Translations under genes and position numbers: made by a program
Part shown: positions 14,178-27,300 of the stretch, piece by piece
How the letters are laid out: the number at the start of each line of letters is the position of its first letter
Numbering within the stretch: position 1 is the first letter of the stretch
The notes under the pieces: model-generated
Database searches by the model: none
Seen by the model: only the letters and a program-made list of their open reading frames with translations
Told to the model about the DNA's origin: nothing
Assembly: GCF_964204865.1 (NCBI RefSeq)
Contig: NC_135257.1
Location: 9,942,151-10,006,150 of the forward strand
Reading direction: 5' to 3'
DNA length: 64,000 bases
Source of the DNA: Styela clava
Taxonomy: Eukaryota > Chordata > Ascidiacea > Stolidobranchia > Styelidae

Positions 14178-15074
14178 GTGAATATGCCGTTAATACTGAT
14201 TACTGAATAGCGCTATAAAACCGTGGCAAGAGCTGCCGCGGTTCGTTCGTGGCGGAGCTGCCATGAAGTGGTAAGAACTGCGCCTCCTTACCTGAGTACG
14301 ATTAAACTCTTTTTTAATCTTGAATTTTATAATGAAACACTTTTTTATGACATCGTGTTTTTGAGCAGCAGGATTTCGTCAGCGTGACAGATGTTTCTAG
14401 TTGGCGTGGCAAAAACATTTTCGCTATGTTATTCCAACCAAAGTGACTACAACACTTTTATAGTCACTTTGATTCCAACGTGGTTATTCCTAATCCTCAC
14501 CTGGCTACGTCATCCAAATATTACATCACAATATGTCCCATCACGTCATACAGTCATAGCGCTTGCCAAAGAAAAGCGGGTCTAATGTAGTTTCATATCT
14601 AACATACTTCTAGTGGGCGTAGCATAACAATTCTTTCTGTCAATCCTGATTACGCCATTCAATAATTACGTCACTACAACGTCACAGGGACGTAATATAG
14701 CCTTTCAAACTATATGAACTGCAAGACGCGCAGACGAGCACCCGAAATCGAACAGCTATCACTGACGTGGCTTCCATAAAAAACGGAAATCTACTACCAC
14801 TCTCTGAAACATCTGGAGACAAAAGATTGCAGTGGATCAGCCCAAATTTCATAAATTATTTTACACACTAGAAGTCTACAACAGGTGATTAGCCCAAGGT
14901 TTTTTTTAACAAAATAAATGCTATACAGCTACATGCAACACATTTTGTACTCATATTTAAAAAACAACAACATTTCATTGATTCTCCAGCATATGAAGGG
15001 CTCCAAATACTGGTACCTTCAACATGTGATATACCATATTAGACCAAACAATATTACAATATTGGACCCTAAGG

Positions 15075-16670
15075 CAGGGATGGCGAACCCTGACCCACGG
15101 GTCACAAAGTGACCCACGGGTCACAAAGTGACCCACCGCGTTATATTCGTGACCAACCAATAAAACAAGAGACTACGCCCAAATATATGGACACGTCTGT
15201 TCGCAGTACAGTACGGTTTACCGTACCGTCAGATCACAGTCTACAAATATATTCACACCAAGCGAAGCAGTACAGTAGGACACAAAATGGGGTCCGATGT
15301 CCGCAGAACGTTCGGTGACGTCATAGCAAACAAAAACAAATCTCACAGAGCTAACAGAAATATCTGAAATAAATAAAAGTAATAGCCTTCTGGAGAAAAA
15401 ATTCATCTTAAACCACTAAAATGTCAAAGCAATTGGTCCAGTGATCGAAGAGAAAAGCGGTTTTTAAATATTTCCACTAGGTGTCCAAAAAGTGTCAAAG
15501 AACAACAAGAACAAGAGAGCTACGCACAAATATATGGACACGTTAGACCAGAGCGAATCAGTCCTTACCGGTACCTTTGACGCTACCGGTACCCTCAAAA
15601 AAGTTCTGAATTTCCAGTAGCAAGAATTTTGCAGAATCAAAACGTACAGCCAGTCATGACACTGACTAAAATCCGTGTTCCCATGGATAAAAAATAATAC
15701 AGCAAAATTTTAGACGAAATATCAAATTTCATAGAATTCACGCAAAATTTTGAAATAAATAAAAGTAATAGCCTTCTAGCGAAAAAATTAATCTTTAACC
15801 ACTGAAAATTTCAAAGCAATTGGTCCAGTATTCGAAGAGAAAAGCGACTTTTTAAAAACGTGTCAAAGAACAAGAACAACAACATAATATTGAAACGATC
15901 ATTATGGCCACTAAACGTGTCCAACAAGAACAACATAACGATCGTTATGTCCACTAAACGTGTCCAATAAAATAAAATGCTGAAATACCGGTGGTAAAAA
16001 TGGATAAACCGGCTTCAAATTAATCATAACAATAAATCATCTATTATAAAGTACCGTCAGTTGGGCAGTCAGGGCTGCGATCGCTCATATGTAAACTGTT
16101 AATTCCCGGACCGGTTTGGTAATTTTCAAAACCGCTAATCTCGGACGCATGTCTGCACCGCTGCGTACCGTTATTCGGTTATTTAGTTGGCTCTGACAAC
16201 GTTTATGACATAACACTGCAATTGATCTGTTCATTTCTCGCAACGTCTTGTCTCTTTCGGAAGTGTGTCTGCAGACTGTTTTAGGGGTTATACGAGAACT
16301 AGAGGCTCCTTTGCATTTTATTTAATTTCTCGCCTACAATGAAGTTGAGAAAACAAAATCTTTCAGACTTCAAATAAAAACCTAGAGATCTGAAATAACA
16401 ATTAGGCAGTGTAAAAGTGCCTTAATGTGATTGAAAGATGATCGGAAAATATAACACTATCAGAGTGGAATTCCCTCCAAACTCTTTAGAACCGTACAAT
16501 ATTTTACCGCATCATCCTAAACGTGCTTGGTAATTTATATGCGTGTTTCCGTACTCTAGTTTCGTAAAATCGAGTGCCATAAAAAGTTCCTGATAGAAGT
16601 GCTGCATAAGTAAATTCCAAAACTACGCCAACATCAACAGAAGCTTATAAGATTTGTTTCATAAGTTTCT
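15075..16670. mobile_element. decayed hAT element, inverted relative of 26773-27637
   Basis: It starts CAGGGATGGCGAACCCTGAC with a duplicated GACCCACGGGTCACAAAGT motif. About 16030-16650 is a diverged reverse-complement match to the interior of 26773-27637 (for example ACCGTCAGTTGG, TTGCATTTTATT, GTGCCATAAAAAGT, GCATAAGTAAA). The right terminus and target duplication are not found, so the right end is lost. The ATATATGGACACG family fills about 15165-15970, probably as later insertions. Confidence 0.65.
15165..15970. repeat. ATATATGGACACG family copies nested in a hAT element
   Basis: CAAATATATGGACACGT occurs at about 15180 and 15530. CAAAGCAATTGGTCCAGT follows at about 15425 and 15813. The block ends with CGATCGTTATGTCCACTAAA and ACGTGTCCAATAA near 15969. 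These match the copies at 7700-8160. At least two partial copies are fused or interrupted here. Confidence 0.65.
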
Positions 16671-16932
16671 TTTAGATAAAAATATTGATTAGTTGGACAT
16701 CTAGTAGTAGTATATATTTACGGTTAAGCGAGTCTATGTACTCCATCTTGTGCCATATTCGGGAAACGCAAAACAATGGATTCTTATGGAAAATTTTCGT
16801 CGTGTTGTTGTACCAAATCGAATAAGTCAGCTGTTATAAGGGCTAGGAATGAAGCCGAAGGGTGTTTTTTGAACTTTAAGCTATATGCTACCTAAATATA
16901 TAACGCAATTAAGAATAACAAACTATCTAATG

Positions 16933-17374
16933 CAGGGGTCGGCAACCTACGGCCCGCGGAGCTATATAATCCGGCCCGCGACGCTTCACTGAATTATAGT
17001 AACAAATAATAGCTGTTTTGTCGATTATATTTTTTACGCAAAAGAATTTACGTGTAGACTGAATTATATTATAACGTAACAAGTATATAATTCACAATTA
17101 CTCGTTTAATGAGCCTATAATTTAATTATAATTTAGACAAATGACAACAAAACGCTGAAAAGTTGATGCTAAGTTCAAATAGTTTAATGGCGCAAAAAAT
17201 ATTCAAATGGTCAGTCTTCGCGCGCTGCTTCAAATTTAACTTCTGATCTGTGTGATGAAATGTGATTCATCGGTCATCCATTCGATTTTTAACATTCTAA
17301 AAATATGTGCGGCCCACCAATGATTTGCAACCTTTAATTTTGGCCCGCGAGCGACAAAAGGTTGCCGACCCATG
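16933..17374. mobile_element. hAT MITE, 442 bp, ATCTAATG target duplication
   Basis: Ends CAGGGGTCGGCAACCT and AGGTTGCCGACCCATG are inverted repeats with one mismatch, flanked by exact ATCTAATG (16925-16932 and 17375-17382). Subterminal GGCCCGCG motifs are present at both ends. TA is central in the duplication (Buster-type). There is no coding content. Confidence 0.95.
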
Positions 17375-17382
17375 ATCTAATG

Positions 17383-18247
17383 CGTTAAATTTGACCATAA
17401 AACACAACGTAGAACCATTTTTAATCATTTTTCCGAAGATTTTATAGTGATACTCCAATTTGACGGTGTAAAATGTCTCCGCAACAATCCTACAATGTCA
17501 TTTGTTCTTTTAGCACAGCTTGGAGCTGAGCAGTAGGGCATTATGGAGCTTGACAGACGAAAATTGTTAATCAGAAAATAGAAACGGCCGTTGAAGATGA
17601 AGTTGAGTCGGTCGGTAATTTCGACGAATAAATACAACTATTCATATGTGACGTCATAAGGAACGTCATTGTCAAATGGTTGATTATGACGATTAGGATG
17701 GCCAACTTACTTCGGAAGCAACTCGGAACCGGTATACTTGTCTTCAAAGACAATTTAATGTACTATAATGTAATTTGGCAAACATGGAAGGATCAGCATG
17801 TTCGACTAAGATTCTTCTTAAAAACGCGACCTTCAAAATTTTTCTACGCAAAATATTAGTGAAAATAAAAAGTACCTATGTCTCAATAATTGTGTGCTAA
17901 CTCTCATAAGGCGCAGTATTGGATGGCCGAGAACATCAGGCACAATATGGCGTCCATTGTCTGAGCGTTGCCTCGATTGTATTATACCAAAGTGATTATA
18001 ACCCACAGAGATTTCCAGTTCAGTGCTTGTGGCGGCTATAACCCAAGTGGAGACACCGAGTGCAATGATGCAGTAAGGACGCTATTTTATGCCCGGCGAA
18101 ACAGGGAACGCGTCATGCTCAGTTTGTAAACTTTGTATTAGCTTCATCAGTCTGCTGATCAGGAGGTTTCGTTCGTCAATTTTTCTGGAGATTTGTTACT
18201 GTTTTATATTTCATTCGCGTAAGTTTAGCATTTTTCTCTTGCTATTT
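17383..18247. other. gene-free interval between two hAT elements
   Basis: No supported gene. On the minus strand around 17450-17550 a short frame contains MPYCSAPSCAKRTND, which recalls the start of a THAP zinc finger, but the following histidine and AVPTIF-like features are not seen in the same frame. The rest is unremarkable. Confidence 0.4.
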
Positions 18248-18255
18248 GCCTAGTG

Positions 18256-19160
18256 CAGGGTCGTCCAACCTTTTTGGCCGAAGGGCCACATTTAGTTTAC
18301 TAATAATTGCGCGGGCCATTTAACATGACATTAGGTTCTAGTTTTGCTGCACTGACAACAGGTTAATGAAAAAACAAACAATACCCGCACACCAAACTTT
18401 CACAATTTTCATACCAATAAAACTGTTGTTTCACAAGCATTGATAGGGCGCCATCAGTAGTTGTTTCCGGAAGTTTTGCCAAAGATAAGCCAAGACGCTT
18501 GATCTTTTTCATCACAGTTCCCAACACACCGATGCCTCTTGTCGTACCGATAAAATAGGGACAATGGCTGCGAGCTCTGCGGTAATTTCAAAATCATTAT
18601 TACGGTAACCCCCGCAAGAAGATCGCCAACTGAGCGGTAACCTTGATGTCAGCGCTTTCGTCAAGCGCCAACGAATACGATGGAAATTTTCCCGCTATGA
18701 GTTCTCATGCTTTTCGACGTGACGAGTTATGGTCTGTCTTGACAGGCTATTTTTGCAAACACCTCTTTTATTTCCGGACGTAAAACATTGGCAACCCAAA
18801 CAATACATGATATACATTCCTTAACAAATTCTTAATCTAAGAATGGCTTCGATGGTTTTGCGATAACGTTATATAGAGTAGTTTAAGATCAAGTGTGTGA
18901 GCGGCTATGGCACCTTTATGTATCGATATCTCCTCCCAGTTGGTTTCGATTCAAAATGGCACTAATAGCTCGTTCGAAAGGGCTGGCAGAGCGCATTTCA
19001 GGAAAAGAATCGCTTGTATCACATCTTAGTATACTACATCACTCGAAGAATAGTTTTACTTCAATTTTTTTTTATTCATACTGAAAAATTACAGCGCGGG
19101 CTACTCGAAATGTTTCCGCGGGCCACATATGGCCCGCGGGCCACGGGTTGGACGACCCTG
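18256..19160. mobile_element. hAT element with GCCTAGTG target duplication
   Basis: Ends CAGGGTCGTCCAACC and GGTTGGACGACCCTG are perfect 15-bp inverted repeats flanked by exact GCCTAGTG (18248-18255 and 19161-19168). Subterminal GGCCCGCGGGCC and GGGCCACAT motifs follow. It contains a decayed minus-strand transposase core. Confidence 0.95.
18430..18720 (-). pseudogene. hAT transposase core fragment, decayed
   Basis: Reading the minus strand from about 18694 gives AGKFPSYSLALDESADIK then VTAQLAIFLRG and a stop. LALDES with a downstream TAQLAIF is the beginning of the RNase H-like catalytic core of GTF2IRD2/ZBED5-like hAT transposases; the D of LDES is normally the first catalytic acidic residue. 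Frames further downstream are broken, so it is a pseudogene fragment. Confidence 0.75.
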
Positions 19161-20567
19161 GCCTAGTGGAACAATACTGGTATCGTGCGATTTCGTGAAA
19201 GTTGCGATAGTTACGGTATCTTATCATCCCGTGTGAGCTAGGCAACTTTGAAATCTGATATCTCACGAACCTTATATTATATTTAGACAAGTTTTATATT
19301 GTTTGAGAGACAATCTAGGAGATTAAATATAATTATGAGATGGAGATAAAATGTCGCGATTATCGTACAAAAATTGGAAAGCGTAACATTTTTTTGAAAA
19401 GCTTTTGAATTAAATAACAAAAACTTCGCTTGGTTTTGGGCTAACCTAATATGATATAGACACATTTGTAGATGTTAAAGATAGCTTTCGGCTGGTCGCA
19501 TTAGATTGCATTTATCGATCACCAGTAAAATTGTATAAGCTATTTTATTCAATGTCTTCCAATTCTCTACATGTCCGCTGCGCCAACTTGAGCTAAACAA
19601 CGACGTTCCCTAACTACTTCGTTACGCAATTACGTTGCAACACAGCAGCTCTACGTTCCTTATGAAAAACACATATCGCTTTCTCTCACAAGTGGGAAAC
19701 GTCACTGACCTAAAGCATACGTTTAAAGCAGGTATTGTGATACCTGTTCACACCATGCCGAACGTTTTACATTAATCATTCCAGAAGCTGATGAAATACC
19801 CTAATTTTCTCGGGAAAATTTTTCTTGATTTAACGAGCTGTTGCAAGAGTTGCTCCAAAAAATTTATGGAATGTAAACGGCCTCATGACTAGCACATTGT
19901 GCGGCCTAATGAATTTCATCGGAGCGTACAAGTTGTACATTATAACGTATAAAGTCGCCGCGACTGGTGTTACAGCTCTTATCAACCGATTGGTAGGATA
20001 TTTCAATTCTTTTGCGTCGGAGTGATCTAGCGACGCCATCATGTCTTCCACGTTCTTGTTGATAAAACTTAATTGTAATTTTAATGATATCCAACAGTAA
20101 AAAATTAGCCCTGATGTTTCCGGCGGAACCCTATAAAGACGCGGGGTTAACATTTTTTTGGTTTGGCCATTTAGTTACGTCCCATAATCAGATACTAAAG
20201 TTAACTAAACGTATATATCATGGCCCTCGTTTTTTATAAATTATCAACCATGTTCAATCAAGATGCATTTGAATATATAGCTTTTAACCGCGGCCGATGC
20301 TATGATCCTGATACAATTGGAACTCCAGATGTGAACGACAAAATGCGCGATTGCGTAATCTAACTCACGTAAAGTGATCCGCAGAACAATGTCGCCTGAA
20401 TGTCAATGCCTAATTGTAATTTGCGCCATTATACGCAAACTTGGCTTCTAATCGTTCACCGATTTTGTTCATTCACCGAATTCAAAATGGATCTTCAGAT
20501 GATGCCGCAAAACGAGAGTAAATCGCACTCTAGTTATATATGTATATATAGCACGAATACTATAGTC

Positions 20568-21307
20568 AAGGAATGGGCACAATTTTTTAGTATAAGAGCA
20601 GCATGCTGCAAGTCAGAACTTTAAAAGAGCCGCAGAATTTGTGAATTTATTAATATTATCAAAATACCATGAACAGAAAAAAAAATTCACCAAGAGTATA
20701 ATAACATTAGAGGTGATAAACAAGGCAACTATGCTCAAATATATGCACAATTTGAGCTCATTCAATTTGTGTATCCTTATAGCTGATTTACGAGGATAGT
20801 CTCGTAAGAAGTTTTCATGATTCGTTTCATGGTGCCGTTCAACATTGCTGACTTTATTCTGACTTAGTAGCTTATGGCAGATTAAGCACAGAGATTTATT
20901 CTCCTGACTGGTAAATGAGTATTTTTCTTCCCATTCTGACTTGACAACTCTGTTTTCATCTTCGTACTTTCGTTTTTTAATTGAAGACATACCGCACAGT
21001 AACTTAGACTAACTAGCCGCAATCAAGCTGCAATACCGCCGACGCATCAATAAACATTGACCATTGTGACGAAAGATTTGCTGACTCGACTGACTTAAAT
21101 TCGAAATTCAACGCTACAGCGATTTTCATACTAAAACATAATTTGTCTTAATCATTGACGAAAACTTTTTTACGACTTTTTTTAAATTAAAAGTGTTTAC
21201 ATTAAAGTTTTTCTGTTAGTTAAAATTTGGAGAATAATTTATGTCAGCGAGAAGAGCCGCCCAAAAAGATCGCATGCGGCCCACGAGCCGCGGTGTGCCC
21301 ACCCCTG
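20568..21307. mobile_element. hAT element with CTATAGTC target duplication
   Basis: Left AAGGAATGGGCACA and right TGTGCCCACCCCTG form 14-bp inverted repeats with three mismatches, including the first left base. The flanking octamer CTATAGTC is exact (20560-20567 and 21308-21315) and has the central TA. Subterminal GAGCCGC motifs occur at both ends. It keeps the N-terminal part of a transposase on the minus strand; the rest has been deleted. Confidence 0.9.
20613..20990 (-). pseudogene. hAT transposase N-terminal (BED-like finger) fragment
   Basis: A 125-codon frame starting MSSIKKRKYEDENRVVKSEW with a zinc-finger signature CLICHKLLSQNKVSNVERHH then ETNH, followed by FLRDYP and a basic segment. 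This is the N-terminal module of GTF2IRD2/ZBED5-like transposases. After about residue 80 the sequence becomes hydrophobic and unlike the family, consistent with an internal deletion in a non-autonomous element. The first 80 residues show no stop. Confidence 0.75.
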
Positions 21308-21315
21308 CTATAGTC

Positions 21316-24300
21316 TATGCCACGCAATGATATTGTAATCGCCGCGCAAAAGATAGAGATAGGCAATAAAATATGGCCAAATACATGTAAATGGAGAGCC
21401 CATTTCGGTGAGCCACCTTGGGTAATGTTATGTGGCCGTGAATGTTCGTTTCTGATTGATACATTGGTCTCTTTCAGCACCTGCCAAGCAGATGATTTGT
21501 ATTATTTAGCAGGTTGGGCTGTGCTCAAATAAGTGAAAAAAAACAAGACTGTGGAATCTGCAGAGAGATGCATTTGTTTCCATGGACAGTGTCAGTCACG
21601 ATGAATGCCACAATCGTTACTTACTAACTCACATGATGAAAATTTGAAAATTGATAGTTTTACACAATATTTATGCCATTCGTATTTTTGCGCGAGGTAG
21701 AAGCTATATTTCGCGCCAATATTAATGCCTTTCCTAATATATGTTCGCCAATTACTTTTCTGACAGATAAAGTTGACTGCTTGAAATATAATTTCCCATC
21801 TTGCCACAATGGCGTTGTCCTTTTCAGCATGCTAATTGTCCTTTATTCTTTCCAACGTCGTTTTGCTCGATAGTTATAGTACTGTGTTTGATATTGTTCT
21901 GTGCTTAAAAATCGCTTCCGTTTATGTATTTGCAAGCTTTCAATTATTCTTTTTAATTTCGCTTTGGTCCGGCTCAAATAGCCAAAGAAATAACAATTTT
22001 ATCAACATTTCAAATATTTTGCATTAATTTTCCAAAAATGGCAACACTGCAAGATTTGAGTAAATTCTAGTTCAATAACTAAAATGGCACTTTTTTCTTA
22101 AAAAGTTTTAATCTTAAGTGTGGTAATGTTTTCAAAATAGTAATATTTGTACTCTCAATTCCTGGAACCTCAGCTTATTGTGAACACATTTTTAGTGTGA
22201 TGTCATCTAAATAGCGCAGTGTAATAAACAGATGCTCCATACAACTAATGAAAAGTGACCTTTAATATAATTTAACTTGAAGGACACATGACGTGAATTT
22301 TCGGGAAATATAAAACGTGATCCACAATTGCTGAATTCAGCAAAGAGTCAGCAGAAATATAACTTTAAAAATTATAAACTTATGCAACTGCGAAATTACA
22401 GCTTGTTTGGGTCAATATTAAATAAACATTAAATGAAAAACACATGACGATTTTTTTATATATATTTTTAGCTTGTATATATTTTTATTTCATTGTTTTA
22501 TATTGTTCTTTCCTGTAAGTTACAAAATAAATGATGACGGTAATCTATGGCCTTTATTGAAACTTTTTATAGTTGGCAACCCTAAATTGGATAGATGATT
22601 GAACTTTTCAGCCATGCTATATACGCGAAATAGGCGCTTTTCGGCAATGGATTACGCATGAATACAAAATTTTGTACCCATCGACTCAAATTGTATTATG
22701 TACTGTAGTTGAGTTTTGGAACCTTATCAATACCAAATAATAAAATCTCGCCCCTCTTGGGCGAAAAGACATGTGACTAAAGTTTGAAAGGTGTATATTT
22801 TTACGATTTTTCACCTATGCCGATTGATGCGAAATAGGCTCTTTTCAGCAATGAATTACGCATGAATACAAAATGACTTGACTAAAAATAGTATCTAGCC
22901 CCCTTAAGAGGACAATATTTGATGTTGATTTTTGAAATTTCAAACTTACTGTATCTTTATAATATACCACATAAAATAAAATATACTGACATCTGGCTTT
23001 GCGAGGGCCGAAAATTTTAAAATAACAAAACTTATTTTATATTTCGGTTAAACTTATATTTCGATTTTGGTTGCTGCATGGATTAAAAATTTGTGATTTA
23101 CCCTAAAATTCATGTAAAACTTCTTAAATTGCCATGTATATTAAAGGTAGTTTACGAATTATTACGTCATACAATGCAAAATGGCAGAATTAGAAACGCA
23201 TGTACAGGTATAGGACCTAGGCCTGTTATTGGCCCGGACTTCAAAACATTTTCGATCTCGTATATGAATGCGTGTGCCTCACGTTATAGTAGCACTGACC
23301 GATTCTGTTCGGCATTTTCAACGGGTATTTTTCTCTGAGGGTAAACTCCTATGACTACGTAATCTTATGAACAAACTTGCTCTGAGCTTATTTTGTTAGC
23401 GGGGTGAATGTTTTTTTCGATAATGTACATGGGAAAATCAGTATATAAAAGTCAATGTCGATTGAAACGCCGGGGTGTTCTCCACTCGGCTTTCTTGAAA
23501 TTCATATCTCTGAGTTACCGCAAAATATACTTGAATTTACTGCTTATCAACATGTATTTGGTCCATGTCTAAAATTCGAGATAATTTTCATCGTGTTGAA
23601 TTCAGGACTCGCCCATGTATAAAGTAATACACCACCGCCCTTCACTGAGCACAATAGATAGTTTTAACGCACCACTGCACAGAATTAGAAAAAGGCATGT
23701 GAGTCACTTCACGGTGGTGGTATGCATACGTCTGTGAAGTGACCATTGTCTCACCATTTTAATGCTGCAGATAGTAAACGCTTGAATGATCTTCTCTTCT
23801 GGCGCACAGAAATTACTGGATAAAGGGACAATCATATTTTGTGAAAATTTCGTGTTTTGGGCACGATGCGCGGAATATTTGATAGTAATAGAAATAAAGT
23901 TTGTAATTTATGCTCTATGATTAAACCAACAAGAGGTCTTGAAAGATGTATACATCGTGAAAAGGCTATCGTGAAAATCGGTTAATTCTTAGCTTAGCCT
24001 CAGGGGATAGATTCCTTTATAATTTCCGTAAATGGGGGCTTGCGAAGTATGACTTTTAAGATAAAAAGCGAGAGGTGATTTTAACCGAGTAATATGAAAT
24101 GTGTGCTATCATTTTTCATTCATCTGTCAATAACAATAAGTTTGATATTGACACATGTTTGTATATGTGACCTTTTTGTATTGATATATCAATATCGGGG
24201 ATAATAAACAATCCCAGTTCGCGCACGTTACCTATATTATTCCTTTATATATTGGAGTCAGATTAGTATCCTATCCTATACTATAACTAATTAGTTAATA

Positions 24301-24316
24301 GTAGTTGAAACGTACT
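21316..24316. other. intergenic sequence upstream of AS3MT
   Basis: No gene is recognised over 3 kb. A direct repeat, with a GCGAAATAGG(C/G)(G/T)CTTTTC core and TTACGCATGAATACAAAAT, occurs at about 22625-22675 and 22827-22880, about 200 bp apart. A small hairpin, GTCACTTCAC...GTGAAGTGAC, lies at about 23704-23745. Several 60-70 codon frames look like chance. Confidence 0.5.
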
Positions 24317-27300
24317 ATGGAAGTAGGAGGAGAAGATTGTACCAAGGGATCATCTGTCCATGGCAATGTCAAAGAATATTATGGTTGGTAATTATAGTTG
24401 TATATATTAGTCTTTCAGGATCTCGCTTGCCGGATTAAAAAGGCTTCAGAAATTGTTGTGTAAAAAAAATATTTCAAGGCACTACGCCCGCCTTAAGAAC
24501 CTATTTATTCTCCCAGCCATTCATTCTGTTTTTTATCATTTGTACTCTTCCACTGGCAAAGCATATAATGGAACAATTTCACCTCATCGGCAAGTGTCGA
24601 CGCTGTTATTTCCCGCCGTCTTATTTCCCATATTAGTTAAATTTCAAATCATTATCTTACCATAAGTACAGTTTACCTTTGGAGTTGAGACCATTTTATT
24701 ATTCGTGATAGGAAAAACCATTCTAACAACTGATGATATAAAAACAACAGCATGTTCGCCAAGCATTGGTACGATGAGAAATTATGTCCGGGATACGATG
24801 AAACTGATTCACAATGATGTTATTGCAAAGTTCTTTGGTTGTGGGATCACACTTCCTGAATGTTTGGCTGGAATGAGCATATTGGGTTTGACTGTCTTTT
24901 TTTAATTGTATATAATGGAAACTGAATTTAATACTGTTCATCTTAATATTTTGATATTATTATTTACCACTATAAAATGCGAATCTGATGAGTTTTAGAA
25001 TATAATGTAATTGGATGAGAGTTGAAAATCCATACTTAATTGAATTGCTCCTCATTATATTTTATAGCATACCCTACGCCTACGCCATCGGTTCCCAAAG
25101 AGTGCGGCACACAAATATTTTATACATCGTAATCAATAAATTCAAGTTTATTTAATTTCTCTTACGTAGTATCTGCAATTCTGCATCCATTGTTGCGCAA
25201 CAATAGAGGTAGACACCACTTGCTGTAATTTCGCAAGCTGCAGTTTATTTATCTGCTGAACCGAGTTTAGCGAACAGGAGTGATATTTAAAGTCATTTTA
25301 AAGGAAAATCACGCAGAGATGAGGAAAAAGAGTTGACCTTTTGCCTGTATTCCCCGGGCCTATATGTTTACAAACTTTGAAATGCTTAAATTAGCTACAC
25401 ATTAACGATCACAAAATTGAGTTTTATTTAGAAGCAGCGTTTTTTTTTCGTGTAAGTGCGCCGTGAGATGTTTTTTTACTGATAATTTGGCGCCGCACGA
25501 ACAAAAAGTTTGGGAACCGCTGCCCTACGGCAAAAATAAATTCTTCAGTAACTAACATAAAAAATTCAATGTTTGAACAGTGTATCCTACCCTAAATTAT
25601 TTCCCCTGCAAGTGTAAATCAAAGACATAAACATATTTTGCAGCAATTTTACCTTATTGAACAGCGATATCGATATTCTGAATTCTTAGAATAAATCTTT
25701 GTATGCATCATTTATTCGGATCTATTGTAGATCTTGGCAGTGGAAGTGGAAGAGATTGCTATGTTCTTGCCAAACTTGTTGGTGAAGATGGATTTGTTAC
25801 TGGTATTGACATGACAGATGAACAGGTCTTACTATATGAAAATGAAGATTTTTTCATTTTTAATTCATTTGAAAGCTATACTTTCTCATTCTAAGAACGT
25901 TGGGCGTTGTAGAATGTAGATGACAGTATAAACTCAAGCCTTACATTTTTCACGACATTTCTAAGGGGTGTTAAAAAAAACTGCAAAGCAAACTGCTCAG
26001 TTCAGCTATAAATAAATTAGACCTGCACGTAATTTACTAAATTACATAATTCGATTTCAGTTACTTACTTATGGAATTAAATGTCATTATTTATCTTTGT
26101 ATTGTATACTTATATATTTTATTGAGATCACCTAACCTAAACTACCTAGAAAATTTGGGTTTTCATGCAACTAAATAAATATAATTTGAACAAAAAGATT
26201 TTGTTCATAAATACGAATTAGCAATGGATTTAAATTTAGCAAACAATGAAGTAAAACTATCGCGATTAGCGCGTCATTTCGTAAGCGATTTCCCCGTAAT
26301 TACGGATTTGATTTCGGTCGATTACGTGCAAGTCTGAGGGACATTTGCGTATAGAAAGCTCCATCGTGATTCTTTTAAATTCGTTGTGGCATGATGAATT
26401 TCGTTTCTGCATGGGCTGGCCATTGGCCAAAATAGTCCGTAGCGTGATCGATTTTCAAAACGATAATTTGACCTACACAAGTTAACCAATTGAATGTTAG
26501 ACGTGGACGTGGATCAATATCCAGAATAGCTCACTTCTATAAAATCAAACTAAAATGTAGATGGAGTCAAGTTTATTGAAATGATTATATGAATTCTTAC
26601 AGTTGGAAATTGCACATAAATACATTGAATATCATCGTAATGTTTTCGGATTCAAAAAATCAAATGTAAAATTCGTAAAAGGATATATTGAAAATTTGAA
26701 AGATGCTGGAATAGTGGACGAATCTGTTGATGTCATAATGTGAGTCGGCTTAAAATTTTGTATCATATATGACAGGTATGGCGAACCTTTTTCAATGAAT
26801 GGGTCAAAAATTATAATTTTATCGCGGAACAAAAGAGAGTGGGTCACAGATATTTAATTCACGTTTGTATCTATAAGAAACGAATCTTATAAGCTGGTGT
26901 TGGTGTAGTTTTGGGCTTTACTTATGCAGCACTTATATCAGGGACTTTTTATGGCACTCGGTTTTATGATATTGGAGTACGAAAAAAACGCATATGAATT
27001 ACCAAAAACGTTTAGGATGATGCGTTAAATTATTTTACGGTTCTAGTGTTTGGAGGTAATTCCGCTTTGATAGTGTTATAATTTTTGATCAGCTCCCAAC
27101 CACATTAAGCCACTTTTACATTGCCCCATTGTTATATCAGATTTCTAGATTTTTATTTCAAGTCGGAAAGTTTTTGTTTTCACAACGGCATTGTAGGCGA
27201 GAAACTAATAAAATGCAAAGTAGCATCTAGTTCTCGTATAACCACTAAAGGAGTCTGCAGATGCACTTTCAAAAAAGACAGGCGTTGCGAGAAATGAACA

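Noticed and set aside
19830-20153. 107-codon minus frame
   Set aside because: No recognised motif, no splice context, and it lies in a transposon-rich stretch.
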